From the NCBI RefSeq assembly GCF_022843985.1, contig NZ_JALHMP010000008.1, positions 85,320-149,319 on the forward strand: a DNA stretch of 64,000 bases, read 5' to 3'. Under the pieces are notes generated by a model. That model saw nothing but the letters and a program-made list of their open reading frames with translations, searched no databases and had not been told where the DNA came from. The position numbers and the translations under genes were made by a program. This document shows positions 17,916-24,970 of the stretch, in pieces. The first letter of the stretch is position 1, and each line of letters begins with the position of its first letter. The stretch is from Phreatobacter sp. (GTDB lineage: Bacteria > Pseudomonadota > Alphaproteobacteria > Rhizobiales > Phreatobacteraceae).

Positions 17916-19271
17916 ATGCCGCAGCAGCCCAGCCAGCGATACAATCGCGCCCAGCTCGCCCAGGAAGCCAATCTGAGGGCTCAGGTTCCCACCGGAGCCC
18001 TCACACTCGCCTGGCGCGGCCGCGCCGGGACCCGCACCCTGTCGCTATCCTTCGCGCTGAGCGGGATCCTGCTCGTGGTGGCCCTCGCTCTCTGTTTGTG
18101 GGGCGTGGCGGTCACCAGCTATCTCGCCTTCAAGGATGACATCATCGGCGGCATGATGAGCCGGCAGGCGGCCCTGCAGCACGCCTATGAGGACCGGATC
18201 CGCGACTTGCGCGCCCAGGTCGACCGATTGACGAGCCGCCAGATGGTCGACCAGACCGAACTCGAGCGGCGCGTCGATCAGGTCGCACGCCGTCAGGCCC
18301 TGCTTGAGACGCGGCAGGCCATCGTCACATCGCTGAAGGAATCGGTCGGCGCGCCGCTCCCGCCGAACCGGATGGGCGCAGTCCTGCCGGGCCGCAGTGC
18401 GGCGGCATCGCCCACCCCGCGGCCAGCAGTCGCCGCCGATACGGTACGCCTGACCCCGCCGGCGGAGCGCCAGTCGCGGCTCGAATCACGCGCCGTGGTC
18501 GCCGCCTTGCCCGACACCCCTGTCAGCTTCGCCGGGGAACCCTCTCATCACGACGTGGTCGCCCGGGTCGAGCGCTCGCTGGACCTCGTCGAGCAGAGCC
18601 AGCACGGGCTGCTCCAGGGCCTTGAGACACGCACCGAGCGGCGTGCCAAGCGCATTCGCGCCATGCTCGCCGAACTCGGGCTTGCCGAAACGCGCCTCGC
18701 GCCGGTCGCCCGCGGCGGTTCGACGGCGGGCACGGGCGGCCCGCTCATTCCCCTGCCCGCGCCGACGCCGGATGCATCGCCCTTCGAGAAGCAGGTGTTC
18801 CGGCTGCAGACGGTCATCCGCGACCACGACAGGCTGAACCGTCTGGTCGCCAGCATCCCGATCGCCCGTCCCCATTCCGGCGAACTCGAACTGTCGTCGG
18901 GCTTCGGTGCGCGGCTCGATCCGTTCCTGCGGACCTGGGCCATGCATTCGGGGATCGACTTTCGCGGCGCCACCGGCGAGCCCGTCTTCGCCTCCGGCAG
19001 CGGCCGGGTGAGCCATGCCGCCGCCCTCGGCGGCTATGGCCTGCTCGTCGAGATCGACCACGGCAACGGCATCACCACCCGCTACGCCCATCTGTCCCGC
19101 ATCGAGGTGAAGGAAGGCGACCTGGTCGGCGTCGGCCAGCGTGTCGGGCGCATCGGCTCGACCGGCCGGTCGACGGGCCCGCACCTGCATTACGAGACCC
19201 GGGTCAACGGCGAGGCCGTCGACCCCATGCGCTTCGTGCGCGCCGGCTTGAGGCTCGCCTCCGCCGACTGA
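17916..19271 (+). CDS. M23-family (LytM) peptidoglycan endopeptidase, membrane-anchored
   Basis: About 451 residues from ATG 17916, which has AGGGA 10 bp upstream; an in-frame ATG at 17871 would add 15 residues without a ribosome site. A basic cytoplasmic N-terminus precedes one membrane helix (GILLVVALALCLWGVAVTSY), then a coiled-coil region (IRDLRAQVDRLTSRQ onward) and a C-terminal LytM domain: HSGIDFRGATGEPVFA, then YAHLS and HLHYETRVNG. The zinc ligands (HxxxD and HxH) are present, so it is predicted to be an active D,D-endopeptidase acting on septal or sidewall peptidoglycan. Confidence 0.9.
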   Translation: MPQQPSQRYNRAQLAQEANLRAQVPTGALTLAWRGRAGTRTLSLSFALSGILLVVALALCLWGVAVTSYLAFKDDIIGGMMSRQAALQHAYEDRIRDLRAQVDRLTSRQMVDQTELERRVDQVARRQALLETRQAIVTSLKESVGAPLPPNRMGAVLPGRSAAASPTPRPAVAADTVRLTPPAERQSRLESRAVVAALPDTPVSFAGEPSHHDVVARVERSLDLVEQSQHGLLQGLETRTERRAKRIRAMLAELGLAETRLAPVARGGSTAGTGGPLIPLPAPTPDASPFEKQVFRLQTVIRDHDRLNRLVASIPIARPHSGELELSSGFGARLDPFLRTWAMHSGIDFRGATGEPVFASGSGRVSHAAALGGYGLLVEIDHGNGITTRYAHLSRIEVKEGDLVGVGQRVGRIGSTGRSTGPHLHYETRVNGEAVDPMRFVRAGLRLASAD

Positions 19272-19341
19272 CCTGGCCCGGCGCGGCCTGGACGTGCATG
19301 CCATCGTCGTTCCCCGCGCGGGACAATTCGGGAGAGGATCC

Positions 19342-21303
19342 GTGACGGACCTGTTTCTGGCCTATCGGCGATCGGACAAAAGCCACGTCGACATCGTCCG
19401 GCAGGCGCTGGCCGAACTCGGAATCACCCTCCAGCCGGACATGGAGCCCAAGGGCCGAGGTGCGGCCAAGGCCCTGCGCGAGGCGGCGGCCGGTGCGCGC
19501 GCCCTTCTTGCCCTCTGGCCGGCCGAAATCCTCGACCCCACGGAGAATCATGCCGGCCTCTATAGCCTCGCCCGTACGGCCCACGAGGGCGGACGGCTCG
19601 CGGTGGCGCGGCTCAGTCCGCTGGCGACGGAGAGGCTGGAACCGCCGTTCGACTCCCTCCCGACGCCGGACCTGTCGGGCTGGCTCGCCGCCTCCGAGGC
19701 CAGGGATCCCGCCTGGCAGTCGCTGCTGGTGGCGCTGGGCGAAAAACTCGGGCGGCCGGGGCTTTCCGACCTCGCCCTGGCGATCGCCGCAGACCGCGAG
19801 GCCGACGGCGAGCCGGCCCAGATGGCCTTCGCCCGCCGCCATCCGAACGACCCGGCGACGCCAGCGATCTGGGCCCGTTTCGAGGGCACCGAGCGCGCGC
19901 GTTTCGCTGTCGCGTTCCGCAAGGTCCATAGCGTCCTGCAGGAACGCAACACGGTGGCACAGGACCGGCTGAAGGCACAGTTGGAGGCCTTCGCCGCCTA
20001 TCTCAGGGCAGTGCGCACGGATCCGCAGGCGATTCCGCCCGACCCGCGCGAGGCGATGGTGGACGGCGTCGCGGCGCTGCGCGACAGCGTCGCGCGCCTG
20101 TCCGGAGAGAACGAGCGCTTGCGGACCGCGCTCGACCGAGCCGCGGCCGCACCGCCGCCTGTACCGGCCAATGGCAATCTCCCGCTCAGGTGGATCGGCA
20201 TTTCTGCCGCCGCCTTTCTCGTCGGCAGCATGGCGGCGGTCGGCGTGACCGAATTCGCCGGCCCCCTGCGCGGCGATGCCCATCCGCGGATCGCGGCCCT
20301 CGCGAAGGCTGCAGGCGAGAAGGCGCAGGTCGCCTCGAGTGCCGCTGCGGAACTCGCCCGGCTGCGCGAGCAGTCACGAACGGCAGCCCGCCGCGCCGAA
20401 ACGGCGGAAGCCAACCTGCGCATCGCCCGCACCCAGCTTGCCCACAGCCAGACGGAGTTGATCCAGCGGCAGACCCAGGCGGCCGAGGCGACGGGACAGG
20501 CACGGCGCAGCCAGACCGACCTGCAGGCCGCCCAGGCTGCCATCACCGTCGCCGAAAGGAAGGCGCAGGAGGCCACCGCCCGCGTCGCCAGCCTGGAGAC
20601 CGAGGTGCAGTCGCTGCGCCAGATCGCGACCGCTGCAGCCGACAATGCCGTCACCACCGGCTCGGTCCGGCCGCGGCCGGCACCCGAGGCCGCGACACCA
20701 GCCCCGGCTGCCGAGACCCAGGCTGCGCCACAGGTCGCGCCGATGCCGCAGCCGCGCCCCGAAGGCGATGTCACCGGCTCGGTTCCGCAAGACCCGCCGG
20801 CCGGGGTCGACGGGCCCTACCGTCACCGGCGGGACCGCTGGTCCTTCGCCATTCCCAAGGACTTCCGGCTCGACAGCGACAACGACCTGCCGGGACCAAT
20901 CAATTCGGTGCTGGTCCACGAGCATAACCGCGATGCCGTGGTTGTGGTCAGTGCCAACCACGCGCGCGGCGCCTGCACGGCACAGGCCTGGTACTGGGAC
21001 ACGATCATCGAAGGCGCGCGTCCCCGCCGCGGTGAGGTGATGAGCGATGCTGGCCTGCCGCCAGGCGACGGCGGCTTCCGCGGGTTCTCGGTCCGCGGGC
21101 GCGGCGTGCTGCAGGGCGACCGCTTCCGCACCGATCTCGACTATTACGACCTGGTGGCGCAGAAGCGAAACGAGCCCGGCGTCGTCTATCTGGTCCAGGC
21201 CCGCTTCCCGCGCGCCATGGCGAGCGAGATGATCCGCGCAGTCAACACCATGTGGCGGGATTTCGAAGTGACCGGGCCGCGGGCCTATCCGACGCGTTGC
21301 TGA
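19342..21303 (+). CDS. TIR-like / coiled-coil single-pass membrane protein
   Basis: 653 residues. GTG 19342 is chosen because GGAGAGG lies just upstream; residues added by a more distal start do not look like protein. Order: an N-terminal TIR-2-like domain (TDLFLAYRRSDKSHVDIVRQ, later ALLALWPAEI), residues about 1-130; a helical region; one membrane helix near 284-306 (GISAAAFLVGSMAAVGVTEF); an alanine-rich coiled coil (about 315-435); a Pro/Ala linker; and a beta-rich C-terminal domain from about 490 (RDRWSFAIPKDFRLDS onward). The glutamate expected in TIR NADases seems replaced by Leu (LARTAHEGG). Function unknown; possibly a sensor linking cytoplasm and periplasm. It follows the M23 gene by 70 bp. 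Confidence 0.7.
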   Translation: MTDLFLAYRRSDKSHVDIVRQALAELGITLQPDMEPKGRGAAKALREAAAGARALLALWPAEILDPTENHAGLYSLARTAHEGGRLAVARLSPLATERLEPPFDSLPTPDLSGWLAASEARDPAWQSLLVALGEKLGRPGLSDLALAIAADREADGEPAQMAFARRHPNDPATPAIWARFEGTERARFAVAFRKVHSVLQERNTVAQDRLKAQLEAFAAYLRAVRTDPQAIPPDPREAMVDGVAALRDSVARLSGENERLRTALDRAAAAPPPVPANGNLPLRWIGISAAAFLVGSMAAVGVTEFAGPLRGDAHPRIAALAKAAGEKAQVASSAAAELARLREQSRTAARRAETAEANLRIARTQLAHSQTELIQRQTQAAEATGQARRSQTDLQAAQAAITVAERKAQEATARVASLETEVQSLRQIATAAADNAVTTGSVRPRPAPEAATPAPAAETQAAPQVAPMPQPRPEGDVTGSVPQDPPAGVDGPYRHRRDRWSFAIPKDFRLDSDNDLPGPINSVLVHEHNRDAVVVVSANHARGACTAQAWYWDTIIEGARPRRGEVMSDAGLPPGDGGFRGFSVRGRGVLQGDRFRTDLDYYDLVAQKRNEPGVVYLVQARFPRAMASEMIRAVNTMWRDFEVTGPRAYPTRC

Positions 21304-21327
21304 GGCGGCCCAGATAGCGGGACAACA

Positions 21328-21352
21328 AAAGGCCGCCCCGAGGGCGGCCTTT
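21328..21352 (+). terminator. Rho-independent terminator after the TIR-like gene
   Basis: AAAGGCCGCCC-CGA-GGGCGGCCTTT forms an 11-bp stem with a 3-base loop, ending in T residues on the plus strand and preceded by A residues, so it can also work for the convergent LysR gene. Confidence 0.85.
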
Positions 21353-21434
21353 CCGTTGCGCGGCGAAAGGAGAAGCCGCGATCCATACCGCCTTCTCGCG
21401 AGATCTACTCCGGACGCTGCCCGGGATCACGGGG

Positions 21435-22331
21435 TCAGGGCGCCGTCTGGAATACTCTGCGCGCCAGGAAGCCGATGAAGGCGTCGGCCGCCGAGTTGCG
21501 CTCGCGGCCGGGGACCTCGATTGCCCAGGCTGCCAATTCGCGCGTCCTGTAGCCGCGCAGCAGCGGCACCAGCCGCCCGGCTTTCAGGTCGTCCTCGACG
21601 ACGAAGCGCGGCTGCTGGATGATTCCGAGGCCGGCGAGGGCCGCCGCGAGAAGCGCATCGCCATTGTTGCTGGTGAGTCGCCCGGTGACGCGAACCCGCT
21701 GCTCGGCGCCGCCCGGTCCCCGGAACACCCAGCCGCGCCCCGGACTGGCATAGGCATAGAGCAGGCAATCATGGGTCATGAGATCGGTCGGCCGCTTCGG
21801 CGCGCCGTGGCGGTCGATATAGGCTGGCGTGGCACAGAGCACGGTCTCGATGAGCCCCAGCCGGGTCGCGGCGAACTCCGCAGCCGGCTGGTCACCGATC
21901 CTGACGGCGATGTCGAAGCCCTCATCGATCAGGTGCACCTGCCGGTCGAGGAGGACGACATCGACGCGCAGCCGTTGATGGGTCGCCATCAGTTCCGGCA
22001 GCCGCGGGACGATCTGGCGCCATCCGAAGGAGACGGGAACGCTCACCCGCAGCGTGCCGGCGACCTCTCGGGTGTCGTCGCCCGGCCGGACAAGGAGGTC
22101 GCGATAATGGTCGAGCACGGCGCGGGCGGTGTCCCGTACCCTCGCGCCGGCTTCGGTGAGGATCTGGCTGCGCGTGGTTCGGATCAGCAGCGGTTCGCCG
22201 ATCCGTTCCTCCAGAGCGCGGATCAGGCGGCTGACCGCCATCCGGCTCAGGCCCAGTGAGGTTGCGGCCGCGGCCTGGCTGCCCAGTTCGATGGTGGCTG
22301 CGAAAGCCTCCAGTTCGGCGAAGCGGTCCAT
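21435..22331 (-). CDS. LysR-family transcriptional regulator
   Basis: 298 residues. The N-terminal HTH is ELGSQAAAATSLGLSRMAVSRLIRALEERIG; the rest is the periplasmic-binding-protein-like effector domain with the family's VSVPVSFGW and GDQPAAEFAATRLG segments. It probably controls the divergent metallo-beta-lactamase-fold gene and itself, through TTGTAA sites in the gap. The effector is unknown. Confidence 0.93.
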   Translation of the reverse strand: MDRFAELEAFAATIELGSQAAAATSLGLSRMAVSRLIRALEERIGEPLLIRTTRSQILTEAGARVRDTARAVLDHYRDLLVRPGDDTREVAGTLRVSVPVSFGWRQIVPRLPELMATHQRLRVDVVLLDRQVHLIDEGFDIAVRIGDQPAAEFAATRLGLIETVLCATPAYIDRHGAPKRPTDLMTHDCLLYAYASPGRGWVFRGPGGAEQRVRVTGRLTSNNGDALLAAALAGLGIIQQPRFVVEDDLKAGRLVPLLRGYRTRELAAWAIEVPGRERNSAADAFIGFLARRVFQTAP

Positions 22332-22334
22332 GGG

Positions 22335-22384
22335 TTATTGTAACTACAATGATATAATTTGCTCAAGATTTAGTTTATTGTAAC
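22335..22384. promoter_or_regulatory. Candidate LysR binding sites
   Basis: ATTGTAACTACAAT (22337-22350) is a 14-bp inverted repeat that contains the T-N11-A core of LysR boxes. TTATTGTAAC occurs at 22335-22344 and again at 22375-22384, exactly 40 bp apart, so two half-sites face the same side of the helix. The first copy touches the lysR start codon, which fits autorepression. Confidence 0.55.
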
Positions 22385-22432
22385 GAATTCCGATCATTGC
22401 GATAGATGGAGCCTCACCAAAGGCACGACGCC

Positions 22433-22551
22433 ATGACTACTCAGACCCCCTTTCCGTCACCGATCGCCGCCGGGCTCTGACCGGTTTGCTGGCGACCCCG
22501 CTGCTGATGACAACGGCCGGCGTGAAGGGCGTCTACCTCGTTCAGCCCTGA
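22433..22551 (+). pseudogene. Remnant of a Tat-exported protein (signal peptide only, frameshifted)
   Basis: An ATG at 22433 starts MTTQTPFP and runs into a stop after 15 codons, but in another frame the same stretch continues TDRRRALTGLLATPLLMTTAG, a good twin-arginine signal peptide, before a stop at 22549-22551. A frameshift near the C/T run at 22446-22455 plus loss of the mature part would explain it. It sits where the first gene of the LysR-controlled unit should be. Confidence 0.4.
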
Positions 22552-22624
22552 TCGCCGCTGCTGATGCTGCGGCAGTTCGAGCGCGGCGGCGGCCCGCCAT
22601 TTCCCTCACACTCCAAGGTGTCAC

Positions 22625-23659
22625 ATGCGCCTGTTCAAACTGCCCAGCAGTGCTTTTCGCGCAGAACCTGTCTCGCCGTCGCGGCGAAGCTTCCTGGCCA
22701 CGGCCTGTGCCTGCTGCGCGGTCTGGGCTCTGGACCCGTCCCCGGCCCTGGCGCAGTCGCCGGAGGTCCAGCGCCATATTGCCGCTGCGCGCGAGGCAGC
22801 CGGCACCGACCTTCTGTCCTATTTCGGCCTCAGCCAAATTGCCGCGCCGACACCCGGACTGCGGCAGGTATCCCCGGACGAACTGATGCGCATGCCGACA
22901 CCGCCTCCGGGCCGGGCCTTCGACAATCTGTTTTTCGTCGGCAATCGCTGGGTCAGCGCCTGGGCGCTCGTGACGTCGGACGGCATCATCCTGATCGATG
23001 CCATGGACAATGACGACGAGGCCGAACACATCATCGATGCCGGCATGCGCAAGCTCGGCCTCGACCCCAGAGCGATCAAGATGGTTGTCGTCACCCATGG
23101 CCACGGCGACCATTATGGCGGCGTCGGCTATCTCAAGCGGCAGTACAATCCCCGGATCATCGCCAGCACGCTCGACTGGACGATGATGGAGACCGCGCTG
23201 GAATTCGACCGGCCGGACTGGGGACGCCCGCCGCAACGGGATGTCGCGGTCGACGACGGTGCCGTGCTGCGCCTCGGCGACACCACCGTCGATGTGCTGC
23301 TGACGCCTGGCCATACGATGGGAACGATCTCGCTGCTGTTCAACGCCAGAAGCGGCGGGACAACCCATCGGGTCATGCTCTGGGGTGGCACGGCGTTCAA
23401 TTTCGGCCGCCGGAGCGATCGCCTGACCCGGATCAATGCCTATATCGACGGAACAGAGCGGGCGCGGGAGATCGCGGTGCGCCAGAATGTCGACGTTTTC
23501 ATCTCCAACCACAATATCTACGACCGGGCGGTCGAGAAGCTGGAGACCATGGGCCGTGGCGGCCCGAATCCTTTCGTCCTCGGCTCGGCCACCACCGTCC
23601 GCGCCCTGACGGTCATGAACGAATGCGCCAAGGCGACCCGCGTGGTCTGGTCGAGCTGA
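22625..23659 (+). CDS. Metallo-beta-lactamase-fold hydrolase, Tat-exported (subclass B3-like)
   Basis: 344 residues. PSRRSFLATACACC (about residues 18-31) is a Tat signal, followed by a cleavable ALAQ. The metal site is THGHGDHYGG, with PGHTMGTIS as the second histidine and SNHNIYDR near the C-terminus. Architecture and order resemble subclass B3 beta-lactamases and their non-lactamase relatives. It is predicted periplasmic with two zinc ions. Substrate not known; it may be a lactonase or another ester hydrolase rather than an antibiotic-resistance enzyme. Lies downstream of a divergent LysR gene that probably controls it. Confidence 0.88.
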   Translation: MRLFKLPSSAFRAEPVSPSRRSFLATACACCAVWALDPSPALAQSPEVQRHIAAAREAAGTDLLSYFGLSQIAAPTPGLRQVSPDELMRMPTPPPGRAFDNLFFVGNRWVSAWALVTSDGIILIDAMDNDDEAEHIIDAGMRKLGLDPRAIKMVVVTHGHGDHYGGVGYLKRQYNPRIIASTLDWTMMETALEFDRPDWGRPPQRDVAVDDGAVLRLGDTTVDVLLTPGHTMGTISLLFNARSGGTTHRVMLWGGTAFNFGRRSDRLTRINAYIDGTERAREIAVRQNVDVFISNHNIYDRAVEKLETMGRGGPNPFVLGSATTVRALTVMNECAKATRVVWSS

Positions 23660-23858
23660 CGGCGATCCCGGCGTCCGGCTGCCAGTCGGACGCCCCTGAC
23701 AGAACGGCCGATCGGGACGGTGATCCGGCGATGCCGGACCCGGCGGGCGGCCTGCTCGCTCTGCCCATTCCCCAATCGGTTTTCCGGCCATCGCTTTCAG
23801 GCGCGCCTGCCGCCGTCAAGGCTGTGCAGCCTGTGCACGTCCCCGCCCGCGATCGTCC
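23660..23858. other. Intergenic region upstream of the puc promoter
   Basis: About 200 bp after the metallo-beta-lactamase-fold gene. No coding signal and no strong terminator are visible. GC-rich until 23850, then it drops sharply into the AT-rich puc promoter. Confidence 0.3.
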
Positions 23859-23887
23859 TTGACAGCCTTTTGTAAAAATAATATTAC
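23859..23887 (+). promoter_or_regulatory. puc operon promoter
   Basis: TTGACA (23859-23864), a perfect -35, and TATTAC (23882-23887) are spaced 17 bp apart, predicting transcription from about 23894. The element is embedded in an AT-rich island within GC-rich surroundings and overlaps two PpsR/CrtJ-type sites. The predicted pucB leader is then about 248 nt. Confidence 0.6.
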
Positions 23888-23888
23888 G
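23871..23888. promoter_or_regulatory. PpsR/CrtJ-type site 1 (imperfect)
   Basis: TGTAAAAATAATATTACG fits TGT-N12-ACA with one mismatch in the last base and symmetric TGTAA/TTAC arms. It covers the -10 of the puc promoter. Confidence 0.6.
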
Positions 23889-23896
23889 CTACTAAA

Positions 23897-23914
23897 TGTC
23901 ACATTAAATTGACA
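23897..23914. promoter_or_regulatory. PpsR/CrtJ-type site 2 (perfect)
   Basis: TGTCACATTAAATTGACA is a perfect TGT-N12-ACA palindrome with TGTCA/TGACA arms. It begins 8 bp after site 1, the spacing known for cooperative binding of CrtJ/PpsR, the aerobic repressor of photosynthesis genes. It covers the region just after the predicted transcription start. Confidence 0.75.
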
Positions 23915-24027
23915 ATCGGCCCCCAATGGGGAGCTCGGCGAAGAGCCTGCCGGTGCTGTCAACCGCATTCTCTCCAATCGACCGGCCACGCCGTTCCGGT
24001 GGGTCGCCCGCTCGAAGGATCGACATT

Positions 24028-24043
24028 CGGTGCATTTGCACCG
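24028..24043. promoter_or_regulatory. Inverted repeat in the puc leader
   Basis: CGGTGCATTTGCACCG is a perfect 7-bp inverted repeat with a 2-base centre, 99 bp before pucB. As DNA it could bind a second regulator; as RNA it would form a short hairpin in the 5' leader. Role unknown. Confidence 0.4.
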
Positions 24044-24141
24044 GCAGGGACTGCGCGCTGGCTGACTGCGGCGCGCAGGAGGCACGTGGATATGCGGGTC
24101 TCACAACGGGAGCGGTCTTGTCTCACTGAGGGAGAAAGCAA

Positions 24142-24303
24142 GTGGACAGTTTAGACGATCCAAACAGGGTCTGGCCAACGGGTCTGACCATCAAGGAGTC
24201 GGAGGCGCTGCACAGGCACGTCATCGACGGGGCGCGCGTCTTCTTTGCGATTTCGCTTTTCGCGCACATTCTTGTCTATATCTACTCCCCCTGGCTCAAG
24301 TGA
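24142..24303 (+). CDS. pucB: Light-harvesting LH2-family beta subunit
   Basis: 53 residues with a GTG start, 7 bp after GAGGGAG (24128-24134). One membrane helix, ARVFFAISLFAHILVYIYSPWL. The residues that matter in LH2 beta chains are all present at a constant offset of 12 from the Rhodoblastus acidophilus numbering: His24 (beta-His12), Arg32 (beta-Arg20, which contacts the B800 pigment) and His42 (beta-His30, axial ligand of the ring bacteriochlorophyll). The LHRHVIDGARVF run is of LH2 rather than LH1 type. First gene of the puc operon, 12 bp before pucA. Binds bacteriochlorophyll a and carotenoid in the photosynthetic membrane. Confidence 0.95.
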   Translation: MDSLDDPNRVWPTGLTIKESEALHRHVIDGARVFFAISLFAHILVYIYSPWLK

Positions 24304-24315
24304 CGGGGACCTCCG

Positions 24316-24717
24316 ATGAACAACGGTAGAATATGGTGCGTGGTCAATCCCACTGTCGGATTGCCGCTCTTCCTCGGCAGCGTCGCGCTGATTTCCTTCA
24401 CGGTGCACTTCGCCGTGCTGAACAACACGACCTGGGTGGCCGACTTCTTCAAGGGCAAGTCGCGGACGACGGCACGCGCCGACACCGCGCCGATTGTTCC
24501 GGTCGCCTTGCGTGCCGACGGCAACACCACGGTCGTCCTCAACATCGCTCCGACCGGCAACAGCGATGCCACCCGGCAGGTCATTGTGACGGTGACGCCG
24601 CAAGGGACGGCCAGCGTGGTGGACAGCCCGCCACGCGCAACCGCCAGCGCGACGGAAGGCTCGACCCGTGTGGTGGACAGTCCACCTGGGCGAATAGCCT
24701 TCGCCACACGAGAATGA
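24316..24717 (+). CDS. pucA: Light-harvesting LH2-family alpha subunit with long C-terminal extension
   Basis: 133 residues; alpha chains are normally 50-60. Residues 1-48 align without gaps to LH2 alpha: [12 protein letters not shown], one membrane helix, His31 (axial ligand of the ring bacteriochlorophyll) and TTW (38-40). Positions 44 and 45, whose Tyr/Trp hydrogen bonds red-shift B850, are Phe-Phe, as expected for a blue-shifted B800-820-like antenna. Residues 49-133 are an added Thr/Ala/Val-rich tail, predicted periplasmic, with the motif VVDSPP twice (near 102 and 120). No frameshift is apparent: the tail keeps good codon usage up to the stop. Directly downstream of pucB. Confidence 0.93.
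   Translation: MNNGRIWCVVNPTVGLPLFLGSVALISFTVHFAVLNNTTWVADFFKGKSRTTARADTAPIVPVALRADGNTTVVLNIAPTGNSDATRQVIVTVTPQGTASVVDSPPRATASATEGSTRVVDSPPGRIAFATRE
24672..24686. repeat. 15-bp palindrome near the end of pucA
   Basis: GGTGGAC-A-GTCCACC is a perfect inverted repeat in the second VVDSPP codon block; a related block lies near 24617. Could fold in the mRNA close to the pucA stop. Confidence 0.4.
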
Positions 24718-24863
24718 TGGCGCGCTCTGCCTTGAATGGGCGGTGACGAACAAGGCAGTCGTATGGTCCCGATCCGGACCTTGGATCCGGCTCTGGGGTC
24801 ATGCGACTGCTCCCGCCAGACTTCGCGGCGCGGCCGGATCTGGTTGCGCCGGTCTCCTGTCAG

Positions 24864-24923
24864 GCCCTGCCTTGCCTCGCAAAGGCGCCCGGCCACCGTG
24901 CGATGCGGAACCGAAGGCAGGGC
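24864..24923 (+). promoter_or_regulatory. Candidate intercistronic mRNA structure, pucA-pucC
   Basis: The 253-bp gap between pucA and pucC holds GCCCTGCCTT (24864-24873) and its perfect complement AAGGCAGGGC (24914-24923), enclosing a smaller GCCT/AGGC hairpin. Such structures in puc operons are known to protect the pucBA segment from 3' decay and limit read-through to pucC. No T-run follows, so it is not a simple terminator. Confidence 0.4.
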
Positions 24924-24970
24924 GTTTCGACGGTCCAAGCGGTTCACGACGCGATGAGCGGTGCGAGGCG

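Noticed and set aside
22625..23659. Antibiotic-resistance beta-lactamase
   Set aside because: The fold and metal site are B3-like, but the sequence only shows superfamily membership; no evidence for lactam hydrolysis.
23909..24154. Small open frames between the puc promoter and pucB
   Set aside because: No ribosome sites, Arg/Pro-rich translations and overlap with the leader; pucB with its GAGGGAG is the real first gene.
24743..24970. Longer N-terminus for PucC
   Set aside because: The added 76 residues are not hydrophobic or family-like; PucC proteins start at MNSISQRAM-like positions.
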